The notes beneath the pieces were generated by a model. The model had not been told where the DNA came from, did no database searches, and saw only the letters and a list, made by a program, of their open reading frames with translations. Below are positions 1-9,171 of a DNA stretch of 64,000 bases, one piece after another; positions within the stretch are counted from its first letter, which is position 1; each line of letters starts with the position of its first letter. Source of the stretch: Dipteris shenzhenensis (Eukaryota; Polypodiophyta; Polypodiopsida; Gleicheniales); assembly GCA_047967505.1 (NCBI GenBank), contig CM106538.1. One strand, given 5' to 3'. The position numbers and the translations under genes are program-made.

Positions 1-39
1 TTCTTTGGGGAATCTTCTACAAACACTCTCTTGATTCTA

Positions 40-74
<35 letters not shown>

Positions 75-170
75 AAACACACTAGGGCCCAGGACAATCG
101 TCGGGCTGGACCCCCCCGAAGGTTTTTATTCATGAAGAGAGAAGTCTATTACAAGAGTTCAGCGTAGAGC
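1..170 (-). repeat. LTR fragment (R/U5 part), with (CT)n tract
   Basis: Read on the minus strand, about 60-150 matches the poly(A)-signal region of the LTR at 38320-38400: an AATAAA-like stretch, then CTTCGGGGGGGTCCAGCCC, then GGGCCCTAGTGTG. Positions about 41-72 are a pure CT microsatellite. This is an inverted, partial copy of the same LTR family as the element at 37930. No coding potential is seen. Confidence 0.6.
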
Positions 171-560
171 TGTCTGTTACAAAAATCCAACGTGAAATCC
201 ATATTACAAGAGCTTCAAGCGCATTTCAAATTGGCAACATGTCACTTGTCTAAAATCTAAATTAAGTCCTATTACAGCCACTAAGGGCAACTCTGGAGTC
301 TTCGAAGCACTTGGTCACGTGAACCGCCTCCTAGATGCTTGTTAGGCTCAGTAGCGCTTAGGAAAAATAACCCTTCCTAGTATCTGCAACAATTAATTAA
401 AGCGCACCACCATGGCACCCATTAATTGTTAGCGCTTTTGCATGCAAATAATAGACTGTAAACTAATCCTAGTCACAGGTGGGTGTCCCCATTGAACAAA
501 CATGTGCACAAAACATAGAACACAATTCTTGGTCGACCGAAGTCAACCCTCTTGGTCGTA
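171..560. other. Non-coding old repeat, target of LINE A
   Basis: No gene is visible. The stretch contains an inverted repeat (AACAATTAAT near 389 and ATTAATTGTT near 420). From about 530 it carries the same GACCGAAGTCAACCCTCTTGG-type motif that continues after the LINE at 7937. The sequence on both sides of LINE A is therefore one repeat, split by the insertion. Confidence 0.5.
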
Positions 561-573
561 ATTAAAGAGCTTT
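561..573 (+). repeat. Target-site duplication, left copy (LINE A)
   Basis: ATTAAAGAGCTTT here is repeated exactly at 7924-7936, directly after the A-tail of the LINE. A 13-bp (up to 15-bp) duplication is normal for target-primed reverse transcription and fixes both ends of the insertion. Confidence 0.93.
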
Positions 574-1356
574 ATACTTCGTGAACAGTGTATTTGAGAG
601 AGAGAGAGAGAGAGCTCCTGCGAGCTTCCCCTCCCCCCTCGCCGTTAGCCCCTACCTCCCCTTCGCTCCCCCCCCCCCCCCCTCGCCGCGTCCACCTCCA
701 CCCCTCCCGTCCGCCCTCGACCCCCGTCCCCTCTCCTCCCCCCCCGCCAGCACCCCGCTACCCCTCGCCTCACCTCCGCCCCTCGCTCCATCCCGCCCCT
801 CGCCTCACCTCCGCCCCTCGCCTCACCTCCGCCCCTCGCTCCAGCCGCCCCTCGCTCCATCCCGCCCCCTCGCTCCATCCCCGCCCCTTACCTCCGCTCC
901 ATCCCGCCCCCTCGCTCCAACCCGCCCCTCGCCCCCGCTCCAACCCCCCCCCCCTCGCCGCCGCTCCAGCCCCCCCCTCCGCTCCATCCCGCCTCGCCTC
1001 GCCCGCCTCCGCTCCAGCCCGCCTCGCCTCGCCTCGCCCGCCTCCGCTCCATCCCGCCTCACCTCGCCCGCCTCCGCTCCATCCTCGCCCGCCTCCGATC
1101 CATCCCGCCTCGCCTCGCCCCCTCCGCTCCATCCCGCCTCGCCTCGCCTCGCCCGCCTCCGCTCCATCCCGCCTCGCCTCGCCCGCCTCCGCTCCATCCT
1201 CGCCTCGCCGCCGCTCCAGCCGCCCCCTCCGCTCTAGCCGCCCCCTCCGCTCCATCCCGCCTCGCCGCCTCACCCCCAGGCTCCACCGCCGCTTCATCTC
1301 TTCTTGGGTGGCAGCCTGTTTTTCTTCATCGGAAGCTTGCAGTTAGTCTTGGCGGT
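574..1356 (+). repeat. LINE A 5' UTR with C-rich minisatellite
   Basis: After a short GA run (about 598-614), roughly 650-1290 is built from diverged tandem units of about 25-30 bp around GCCTCCGCTCCATCCCGCC. The + strand is nearly free of purine runs and the opposite strand is G-rich. Long open frames appear here on both strands only because the repeat lacks A/T-rich stop codons; I do not treat them as genes. The position suggests the LINE internal promoter and untranslated leader. Confidence 0.8.
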
Positions 1357-3402
1357 ATGGCGGCCCCCAGCCCGGATCCGGAGGCCCAGTCGGACCCTCC
1401 CTCTCCAGATGCCTACCGCGTTATCCTGACAGAGCAACAATCATCTCGTGTTCAGGAGGTAGCCAGTGACTTTGCTCGTACCTCTGTTTACGGTAGAGTC
1501 ATTGGACACTCCCCCTCCAGGTCTACCATCAGGGACTGGCTCCAGTCCACGCTCTTGCTAGAGGATGGCCATATCGAGGAGGTGGCCCTTATGGGAAGGG
1601 GCATCTTCTGGCTCAAACTCTCCAGTGAGAAAGCTGCGAGCAATCTGATTGCCGGTTCCCCCACATCGGTGGATGGGAAGATCATCATGATAGTCCCGTG
1701 GTACCGTGGTTTCAGCGCAGCGGATTTCGACACTCGGTTCCGTATACCTCGCCACCCAGTGACACTCGTTTTTCCAGGGCTTGCTACTGAGCTGCGGCCG
1801 ATTGTCAGGGACTTGGGCTCCCATTTTGGCTGGGTTATGCACGACACCTTTGCCGACGCGGTGACCACGGCAGGAGCTCCCCGAGTCCGTGTGGCTGTGG
1901 CGGATCCTGCGACTCTCCCTGCAGTGATCGAGATCGTTACAGGTGCCGGCAGTATCACCCAGAGCATGATAGTCACCGGACAGCCAGGTCAGTGCCTGCG
2001 GTGCCATGGCTTTGGGCACTTGGCGGCTACTTGTCCACGCTTTGCCAGCTCGTCTCGACCCTCCCCGCCCCCGCCCCCTCCGCCCCCACCTCCCCCCCCC
2101 GGACAGCCACGTCAGGAGGAGCCGAGGCAGTCGGAGCCTGGGCCAGAGGTAGTGGGCGGTTGGACCGAGGTTCGAAGGAAAAGAGGAAAGAATAAGAAGA
2201 TTTCGGATAAAGGCAAGGAGGCAGAGGTCACCATTCCTGCAGCAGCACTCCACAGGCCTGACAGGCAGATGCCCCAGGGACCTGGGAGAGCCTCTTCTTC
2301 GACGGCAGCCCGCCCTCCACAGCCTCAGATCCTCCTCTCTCCCACCCCCCCGCCTTCTCCCCGGTTTCCCCAGTTTCCCCCCCCTTCGCCCGCCCCGCAG
2401 TTTCAGCCCCCGCCTCCTTTTCCTCAGTCCCCTCCCCCTCCCCCTCCCCCTCCCTCTCAGCCCCAGTTCCAGATGCATCCCCATCCCCCTCCCCCCCCTG
2501 CTCCCCTCGCCCCTCCTACAGAGTTAGCTGCACCGTCGCCTTCCCAGCCGAGTGCAGCCTCCGCTCCACCTCCTCCACCTTCTCCGCCAGTCGCCTCCGT
2601 GGAGCCCGAGTCGCCTATCCCGCAGCCTCCTCCCCCTCCTCCCCCGCTTGCAGGACACCCGGTGTCTGTACCACCAGTGGAGCAGGTTTCCCTTCCCGCT
2701 AGCCCCCCAGTGGCAGACTCAGCTGGGTCTCAGCTCCAGGAGAGAGAGCTCCCTCGAGACTTTTACAGATCTGGCCCCTGGGACTACCTGGATGTGGCCG
2801 ACCTTGGGACCTTCCCGGCTTGTCTCGACATTAGTATCTTCATGCTCCGCAAAGGGGCGGATGGGAGGATTGGTGCCTTGGCTCCCAGGGATGGCCCTAG
2901 CTTCGCCTTCACGTTCCTCAGCGATGGCACCGAGACCTGGACAGACGACTCGGTGTGGGAGGCTCTCAGAGAGCAGACACACGCCCAGATTTGCTCCTGG
3001 ATAGGCCCGTCCGGTGGGCAGCTCCTCGAGACTCAGTGGTCCGAGGGCGATGTGCGCTTGCGGTGGCGTTGCGCTGCCAAACGTTTCCGATTGATTGTGA
3101 TCCTCAGACCCCCCCTGGCATGGCCTCTTCCCCAGGATGTCAGAGCTTGGTCCCAACAGAAACTCCGAACCTTCTACGGGATGACTGCTTCAGAGATCTC
3201 GAGCTGGCTCGAGAAAGCATTTGTTCATGGCACTAGAGGCCTCTCGCCTTTGCTGAAGGTGTTGAAGAACGGGCAGGACGACCCCGTCTCCCCCTCCAAA
3301 CCTTCTCACAAGCGGCAGCGCCTCCACTCCGATCTGTCTGATTCTTCTTCGACTTCTTCTGCGAGCAGACAGCTGTTCGCAGCCCCCCATCCCTCTCCAT
3401 GA
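1357..3402 (+). CDS. LINE A ORF1 protein (RNA-binding, zinc knuckle)
   Basis: A 681-aa protein starting at the ATG that follows the minisatellite leader. Residues about 20-200 resemble the DUF4283-type domain of plant LINE first proteins. A single CCHC zinc knuckle follows (C213-x2-C216-x4-H221-x4-C226, around CLRCHGFGHLAATC). Next come long proline tracts and a basic linker (about 270-470). The last ~200 residues form a folded-looking domain I do not recognise. By family analogy it coats LINE RNA and forms the retrotransposition particle with ORF2 protein. Its TGA stop (3400-3402) overlaps the ORF2 ATG as ATGA, so ORF2 translation probably depends on termination and reinitiation. Confidence 0.88.
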   Translation: MAAPSPDPEAQSDPPSPDAYRVILTEQQSSRVQEVASDFARTSVYGRVIGHSPSRSTIRDWLQSTLLLEDGHIEEVALMGRGIFWLKLSSEKAASNLIAGSPTSVDGKIIMIVPWYRGFSAADFDTRFRIPRHPVTLVFPGLATELRPIVRDLGSHFGWVMHDTFADAVTTAGAPRVRVAVADPATLPAVIEIVTGAGSITQSMIVTGQPGQCLRCHGFGHLAATCPRFASSSRPSPPPPPPPPPPPPGQPRQEEPRQSEPGPEVVGGWTEVRRKRGKNKKISDKGKEAEVTIPAAALHRPDRQMPQGPGRASSSTAARPPQPQILLSPTPPPSPRFPQFPPPSPAPQFQPPPPFPQSPPPPPPPPSQPQFQMHPHPPPPPAPLAPPTELAAPSPSQPSAASAPPPPPSPPVASVEPESPIPQPPPPPPPLAGHPVSVPPVEQVSLPASPPVADSAGSQLQERELPRDFYRSGPWDYLDVADLGTFPACLDISIFMLRKGADGRIGALAPRDGPSFAFTFLSDGTETWTDDSVWEALREQTHAQICSWIGPSGGQLLETQWSEGDVRLRWRCAAKRFRLIVILRPPLAWPLPQDVRAWSQQKLRTFYGMTASEISSWLEKAFVHGTRGLSPLLKVLKNGQDDPVSPSKPSHKRQRLHSDLSDSSSTSSASRQLFAAPHPSP

Positions 3403-6400
3403 GCCTACACCTCGTATCCTGGAATGTGAACGGGTTTCACTCTTCGAGTACCCGTGGTCCCAGGAAGCTCATTTTGCGTCAGGAACTTCAGCCTGCAGTG
3501 ATTGGTCGATTGGATGTACTGCTGCTCCAGGAGCACAAGCTTTCTGCGGCTCATGCCCGTAGCTGCGGGAAGGTTCTCCCCGGACGCTCCTACACTTATT
3601 GGGAGCCTTCGATCGGCGCACAGGGGAGGAGCGGGGGGGTCTGTACCTCCGTGTGCGAGCAGTTAGCTCAATCAGTTTTCGGTCACGGCACGTTGATCCC
3701 AGGCCGAGCCCTTTGGGTAGGCCTGAATTTGGAGGGATCCAAGATAGGAATCCTCAACATTTATGCTCCCACAGACCTCAGATGCAGAGCCACCTTCTGG
3801 AGGACACTTACAGGGAGTCTTCCAGACATGGATTCCTGGATTGTTGGAGGAGACTTCAACAACCTGGAGACCTTGGAGGACCAGCAGGGTAGAGATCCGG
3901 AGTTCACAGGTATGGCTCAGGCAGAGCAGTCAGCTTGGGATTCTTTCATCTTCGCGACAGGAGGGAGGGACAGTTGGAGAGACCCGTCCTTCCGGCGTTG
4001 GCACGGGAGCCTGGACTTCTCTTGGGGCTTCCGCAGGGAAGGAGGCAGACTCCTGGAGCGGCTTGATAGGTTTTATGTCAGCGATTGGGCCATCAGCAGA
4101 GGTGGCCAGGCGGGCATTGTTCCAGGGACGACACTATCCGACCATGCGCCTGTGCTCCTCTCATTAGATTCGGCAGCCCAGACTCTCCCCCCCCGATCAT
4201 GCAGGATTCCCGATTCCATCTTCTCGAGGGCGGACGTCCGTAGCAGCATTTGCAGTCTTTGGGACAGAGACTGGGGGGAGGGCATGGATCTGGTAGACTC
4301 GGTCGCGCAGGCTCTGCAGGAGTCCAGCCAGATCTGCCAGCTCGCAGCCCTACAGGTTCGACAGGATTGGTGGGGCAGAGAGAGAGCTCTTCGGAGGGAC
4401 CTCGCCTCCATTCAGCGACTTCAGCAGTCTTCCCCGGGCTCGGAGGAGCTTCGGATCCAGGCCCTTCGAGCCAGAGCCCTCTTGGAGGAGACCCTCCAGC
4501 GTCGCTCCGAGTTCTCCTTTCACGCCTCTCTCTCCTTCTGGGCCCGGAAGGGTGACCGGATGTGCAGGGAGTTCTTCAGGACACACGGCCAGAGAGCTGC
4601 AGGTGATCAGCTACGGAGTCTCAGGACAGCGGATGGTCACATTGTTACGGACCCGGGGGAGGTCCTGGGGTTGGCCACTGACTTCTACAGGACCCTCTTC
4701 CAGCAGGAGCCACTTGCCCCTCGTGCTAGTCGTGACCGTGAGGAGGTGTGGAGGCACATTCCATCCCTGGTCCAGCCCAGCATGCAGGCGACGTTGTTGG
4801 CGCCGTTCACCGCGGACGAGATGTTGGAGGCCTTGATGGCTATTGATGGGCAGAAATGCCCAGGTGAGGATGGGCTATCCCGAGCTTTCTTCACCTCCTT
4901 CTGGGACCAGATCCATCAGCCCCTCCTTGCAGCTCTGCAGGGGATTTTCAGCAGCGGTCAGATGCCAGAGAGCCTTTCCTCGGGACTGATTTGCCTCATC
5001 CCGAAGGGAGGAGATAGACAGGAGATCCGCCAGTGGCGTCCGATCACTCTCCTTACCACTGCCTACAAAATCCTCGCCAAGATGATCAGTGCCAGAGTTC
5101 GACCTCTACTCCCAGACCTCGTCCATGACACTCAGACAGGCTTTGTCCAGGATCGCAGTATCCTGGATAATGTCTTCACCTTTTCAGAGGCGGCGGAGTG
5201 GGCTCAGTACAGCGGTTCACACCTTGCCATTTTACTTCTCGACTTCGAGAAGGCCTACGATCGCGTGGATTGGTCCTTTTTGGAGGGGACTCTGGAGCGA
5301 CTAGGTTTCCCGGCAGGCTGGATTCAGGGTATCTCAGCTTTGTACAGGACAGCGTCTAGCAGAGTCATCATTGGAGGTAGGATGGGTGAGCGTTTCAGCT
5401 TGGAGAGATCAGTACGTCAGGGCTGCCCCCTGGCTCCTTATCTGTTTCTCTTCTTCGCCGAGGCCATGACTTACTACCTTCGGGCGAGGTCCACAGGGCT
5501 CAGGGGTGTTCGCCTTCCACTCCGGGAGGACACGGAGCTTCTGGACTCAGAGTACGCAGATGATACAGCCCTTTATGTCCAGGACGATGAGAGGATGCTA
5601 GAGAGGGTGCGGATGGCCCTGGAGGTTTTCTGCTCGGCCGCTGGTGCGAAAATCAACTGGAACAAATCAGTTGGTTTTCTCACAGACCCGGGGGCGTGTT
5701 CTCAGTGGGGGCGATTCCTGGGCTTTAGATGGATTCCACGTGGACAGACAGCTAGATACCTTGGCTTCCAGGTTGGCCTAGACATTACGCCAGCTCAGCA
5801 GTTTCTCCCGGTGCTAGATTCCATCCGACGGAAGCTGGCTTTCTGGAGCACTGCTAAGCTGTCCCTTGCAGGTCGTGCTTTAGTAGTTAACCAGGTCCTT
5901 CTAGCCACGGCTTGGTATGTGGCTTCCTGTTGGTGCTTCTCGAGATCCAGCGTGGCACAGCTCAGGAGGTTGGTTCGGAACTTTCTTTGGTCTGGGGAGG
6001 ATGGGCAGAGAGATACCAGAGCCAGGGTTGCTTGGCAGACAGTCATTCTTCCGCAGGCGGAGGGGGGTCTGGGGGTCATTGATCCAGAGCTTCAGAGTCA
6101 GGCCTTGTTAGGCAAGCTTATCATCCGCGGTTTGACCCCAGGGGGGCAGACGTGGAAGATGTTACTTCAGCAGGGAGTCGGCTCTTGTGTCCCGCGCCGA
6201 GGTGGAGAGTGGCTACCGTCCTTCAGGTGGATCTTCACTTCCGCCCCGCTCACTCAGCCCCGCTCCCCACTCGTTCGTAGCCTCCTCATGGTTTGGAGGC
6301 GGCTCCGTCTCAGTCTCATTCAGTCCCAGCCCAGCTGTCAGGAGGAGATCGATCGCCAGCCGCTCGTCTGGAATGGGCAGGTCAGAGACGCCGAGGGCCT

Positions 6401-7793
6401 TCAGCTGGGGGAGAGATCACATAATATCAGGTGGGACGGCTGGATGAGGGGGCCAGCCAGGTCCCTTCGAGTTTGGAGGGACACGTACAGACATCTGGAG
6501 ATGGCCGATCTGGCAGACGCAGCGGGAGGTGCACGCGGAGTCCAGGCGAGACGCACGGAGATCGACGGTGCGATCCCAGCCGCTTGGTTGGCTCCACCTG
6601 AGCCTCAGGTCCTCATGCCTGGAGACACCCACTGGCTGGGACAGTTCACCCCCCGTGGCATCCCACTGGTGGTCGCAGGACGTTTGGATGACTCCTCTAT
6701 CGCCTTCTTCGCGGTTTCAGGGGACGGACGACTCAGGAGAGAGGATGCGCTCATTGACCCCCTACTCCCATGGCAGAGGGTTAGGGTCGTAGGCCTTCTG
6801 GGGAAGGTCTGGCATACCGACCCTAGTATCGAGCAGGACCAGTTGCAGCTTTGGCGTCTTTGGCTCTGGGAGGGGCGGGCCTTGTCAGAGCTTGAGTGGG
6901 ACCCAGGAGAGTGGTGGTGGCCAGAGATTGTGACAGGACAGGGGCAGACTTCCTTCTTCGCTTACAGCACGACTCTGGGCAGGCGAGTTCTCGGGAGGAT
7001 GCAGAGCCGCCCCCCCACCCAGCGTCCTAGCTGGTACGCACAGGGTATTTCCAGGTTCTTTTTGCAGGCTTTCTGGAAGGCCTTGTGGGAGAGCTGGCGG
7101 CCGCGGAAGATCTCATACTTCCTGTGGCTTCTTACCCACAAAGGTCTTCCAGTGGGGAGCTGGTTGAGGCAGATAGGCCAGGACGGTTGCTGTCAGATTT
7201 GCCATGCGGATGAGGAGTCACCAAAACACTGCCTGTGGAGCTGCATGCGCGCCCAGGAAGTGTGGAGGTGGACTTTCGGGCTTCTTACTCGTGCAGCACC
7301 AGAGCTAGGAGTGATCACTTGGGGCGCGTTCTGTTGGTGCAGCACCGCACCTGGTCTTCATCACTTGTTCGAGGCATGCCAGCAGGACCCCACTTTCCTT
7401 ATCACACAGGGGACGTGGGGGCCGCTCGAGGGTATCCCACAGCACCTAGCAGAGGCTGATACAGGAGTTCGGGAGAGGCAGCCAGTCTGGGAGATTATCA
7501 GCAGCATTACAGGATGGCACATCTGGACCTCGCGCTGCGCGCAGATCCTCGGTGGCACCTCCTTATCGACTGCCCAGATCATGGCGGAGATTTGGAGTGA
7601 GATTATTCATACCCTCAGAGGCCAGTGGGACCAGATTCAGGGAGACTCCCGGGCTGGTCAGGAGAAGCGGAGACGCTTCCTCCAGGCTTGGGATTCACAG
7701 AGCCTCTTCTTCGAGCAGACTACGCAGGGCCTTCGGTGGCACTACTCACCACCCCGATGGCTGTTCATTCACACTCAGCATATTCCTCCGTGA
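3399..7793 (+). CDS. LINE A ORF2: endonuclease and reverse transcriptase
   Basis: A 1464-aa intact protein. The N-terminal ~230 residues are an exonuclease/endonuclease/phosphatase fold (SWNVNG near residue 8, LLLQEHKL near 40, GDFNN, and a SDHAPV end motif). This enzyme nicks target DNA. The reverse transcriptase follows, with LIPKGG, WRPITLL, LLLDFEKAYDRV and the catalytic YADD at residues 719-722 (5553-5564). The C-terminus has the plant-type zinc-binding RT-associated domain (CQICHADEESPKHCLWSC near residue 1265). The start is the ATG in the ATGA overlap; the endonuclease domain begins immediately after it, supporting this choice. The closest relative in the window is the fragment pair 54517-55370 and 61992-62805. 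Confidence 0.93.
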   Translation: MSLHLVSWNVNGFHSSSTRGPRKLILRQELQPAVIGRLDVLLLQEHKLSAAHARSCGKVLPGRSYTYWEPSIGAQGRSGGVCTSVCEQLAQSVFGHGTLIPGRALWVGLNLEGSKIGILNIYAPTDLRCRATFWRTLTGSLPDMDSWIVGGDFNNLETLEDQQGRDPEFTGMAQAEQSAWDSFIFATGGRDSWRDPSFRRWHGSLDFSWGFRREGGRLLERLDRFYVSDWAISRGGQAGIVPGTTLSDHAPVLLSLDSAAQTLPPRSCRIPDSIFSRADVRSSICSLWDRDWGEGMDLVDSVAQALQESSQICQLAALQVRQDWWGRERALRRDLASIQRLQQSSPGSEELRIQALRARALLEETLQRRSEFSFHASLSFWARKGDRMCREFFRTHGQRAAGDQLRSLRTADGHIVTDPGEVLGLATDFYRTLFQQEPLAPRASRDREEVWRHIPSLVQPSMQATLLAPFTADEMLEALMAIDGQKCPGEDGLSRAFFTSFWDQIHQPLLAALQGIFSSGQMPESLSSGLICLIPKGGDRQEIRQWRPITLLTTAYKILAKMISARVRPLLPDLVHDTQTGFVQDRSILDNVFTFSEAAEWAQYSGSHLAILLLDFEKAYDRVDWSFLEGTLERLGFPAGWIQGISALYRTASSRVIIGGRMGERFSLERSVRQGCPLAPYLFLFFAEAMTYYLRARSTGLRGVRLPLREDTELLDSEYADDTALYVQDDERMLERVRMALEVFCSAAGAKINWNKSVGFLTDPGACSQWGRFLGFRWIPRGQTARYLGFQVGLDITPAQQFLPVLDSIRRKLAFWSTAKLSLAGRALVVNQVLLATAWYVASCWCFSRSSVAQLRRLVRNFLWSGEDGQRDTRARVAWQTVILPQAEGGLGVIDPELQSQALLGKLIIRGLTPGGQTWKMLLQQGVGSCVPRRGGEWLPSFRWIFTSAPLTQPRSPLVRSLLMVWRRLRLSLIQSQPSCQEEIDRQPLVWNGQVRDAEGLQLGERSHNIRWDGWMRGPARSLRVWRDTYRHLEMADLADAAGGARGVQARRTEIDGAIPAAWLAPPEPQVLMPGDTHWLGQFTPRGIPLVVAGRLDDSSIAFFAVSGDGRLRREDALIDPLLPWQRVRVVGLLGKVWHTDPSIEQDQLQLWRLWLWEGRALSELEWDPGEWWWPEIVTGQGQTSFFAYSTTLGRRVLGRMQSRPPTQRPSWYAQGISRFFLQAFWKALWESWRPRKISYFLWLLTHKGLPVGSWLRQIGQDGCCQICHADEESPKHCLWSCMRAQEVWRWTFGLLTRAAPELGVITWGAFCWCSTAPGLHHLFEACQQDPTFLITQGTWGPLEGIPQHLAEADTGVRERQPVWEIISSITGWHIWTSRCAQILGGTSLSTAQIMAEIWSEIIHTLRGQWDQIQGDSRAGQEKRRRFLQAWDSQSLFFEQTTQGLRWHYSPPRWLFIHTQHIPP

Positions 7794-7923
7794 GAGTATG
7801 ATTTATTATGCTACCTTTTGGGCTGCGTCCGGTTTGTGAACGCAGCCCGTCAGCTATAAGCTGACCTCTTGTATCTTGTTCTCGAAGTAATATAATTAGA
7901 ACTGTTTTTTCGGCAAAAAAAAA
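7794..7923 (+). promoter_or_regulatory. LINE A 3' UTR with two hairpins and A-tail
   Basis: A 9-bp perfect stem (GGGCTGCGT 7820-7828 with ACGCAGCCC 7840-7848) is followed at once by a 6-bp stem (GTCAGC 7849-7854 with GCTGAC 7860-7865). The element ends TTTTTCGGC plus A(n). The second copy at 62832-62875 keeps both hairpins with paired base changes. The likely role is recognition of the RNA 3' end by ORF2 protein. Confidence 0.8.
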
Positions 7924-7936
7924 ATTAAAGAGCTTT
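7924..7936 (+). repeat. Target-site duplication, right copy (LINE A)
   Basis: Exact repeat of 561-573, merging with the A-tail on its left side. Confidence 0.93.
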
Positions 7937-8290
7937 GACCAATGGTCATGGCACCTTAATTATGGCCAAGTCTCTCCAACCGAAGCTGGCACAACTTGGT
8001 TAACTGTAGTTAACCCTCTTGGCATGTGCCAAGTCTCGATGACCGAAGTCAACACTCTTTGACCGTAGTCAGCTCTGTGATTCTCTGGTTAACCGTAGTT
8101 AACCCTCTTGGTAATAAACCAAGTCTCCCCGACGAAGTCAGGCTTACTTGACTAGAGTCAAGTATCTTTGACTGTAGTCAATTCTTTGACCATTAAAAGA
8201 ACTCTTTGACCATAATTAATCACATATGAAAACTCTTTAATTCTGATCAAATAAATGGTCAATAGTACTTTGACTTAGGATATTTACATT
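7937..8290. repeat. Array of short palindromes with TTGAC cores
   Basis: Non-coding. Near-perfect palindromes recur: GGTTAACTGTAGTTAACC (7998-8015), GGTTAACCGTAGTTAACC (8087-8104), TTGACTAGAGTCAA (8148-8161) and TTGACTGTAGTCAA (8168-8181). There are also single TTGACC/TTGACT sites at 7935, 8059, 8186, 8206 and 8270. The motif also occurs at about 530-550 before the LINE. TTGAC[C/T] is the core bound by WRKY factors, but the function here is unknown. Confidence 0.7.
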
Positions 8291-8419
8291 GTGGTGACAC
8301 AGAGAGTGACCAGAGCACACTCTATTGAGGTCTATCCTATCAAAGCTTTCCTCAGGGGAGACCGCCCAAGACAAGGGGCCACTCTGAACATAGCCCAGCA
8401 AGTTTAGAGACCAAGGAGA

Positions 8420-8830
8420 CCACGGCCCTCTCCGCACCACAGCATGAGACAGTCCAACAGACGTAGATACGAGACATTTTTGCCACTCACAGATAAACCA
8501 CCACGGTGCAAGGCTTTGGCTTTTGAGCCTGAGCCTAAGTCTCAGCTCTTAGCATACGTCACCTCTCATATAGTTGCTAGTCTCTGGGTTATATCTGATT
8601 TTGCTCGAGCTATTGAGCTTTGTAGAGTTATTAGTTTTTTAGTTTATCAGTTTAACAGTCTTAGCACTAAGCAAGGGCCTTAGTGCGCCCATTGCTCCAA
8701 CCCACCGAGGCTTGAATGAGATCATCCTTTTTGGTGTACTTTGTACCTTGTCCCATAGGCCCACGAGGCCTTCCGCGGATGTTAAAACATCTCTCTCTCT
8801 CCTTCGTTAAAACATCTCTCTCTCTTCATC
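8420..8830 (+). mobile_element. LINE B 3'-end fragment, copy a
   Basis: Shares order and sequence with the next copy (8885-9206) and with minus-strand copies at 29466-29560, 30860-31300 and 34460-34790. Shared parts are AAGGGCCTTAG, CCCATTGCTCCAACCCA, a TACTTTGTxxCATAGGCC block, a hairpin AGGCC-cacga-GGCCT (8757-8771) and a CT-rich tail (8793-8830). No intact ORF remains. It is a 5'-truncated retrocopy. Confidence 0.72.
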
Positions 8831-8833
8831 GAG

Positions 8834-9171
8834 GTGATCGCCAGAGTCGAGAAGTCACTCTTGACATGGCACGCCGAGTACAGAAATCTCAGACCCCCCG
8901 GCCAATATGAGAGACAACGCGACAGACATAGATCCGAGACATCCTTGCATCTCATAGGAAGGCCACCATGGCACCTAGATATGCCTTTTGAGTTTCTGAG
9001 TGTCCTTTGTGTATCAGGCTTGAGTTTTGAGTTATGATTTTCTTTGTGTTTTCTTAGCACTCTGCAAGGCTCTTAGCAAACCCATTACTTCAGCCCACTG
9101 TGGCTTGTATGAGTCATTCTGTGATTGTACTTTGTCTCATAGGCCCCCAAGGCCTCTCAAAGACGTTAATA

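Larger units (their letters stand above)
574..7923 (+). mobile_element. Full-length L1-type LINE, family A
   Basis: About 7.35 kb between two copies of a 13-bp target-site duplication. The order is a 5' UTR with a C-rich minisatellite, ORF1 (681 aa), ORF2 (1464 aa), a short structured 3' UTR and an A-tail at 7915-7924. Both reading frames are uninterrupted and the duplications are identical, so the copy is young and may still be competent. The element is much more GC-rich than its surroundings. A truncated relative lies at 54517-62935. Confidence 0.92.

Noticed and set aside
581-1346. Long open frames on both strands in the C-rich leader
   Set aside because: They arise from a low-complexity repeat without stop codons; products are only P/S/R/A or G/R/E/A repeats and vary with the repeat, not a gene.
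1488-2484. Long minus-strand frames opposite LINE A ORF1
   Set aside because: Shadow frames of a GC-rich gene; the plus frame carries the zinc knuckle and the domain order of a LINE.
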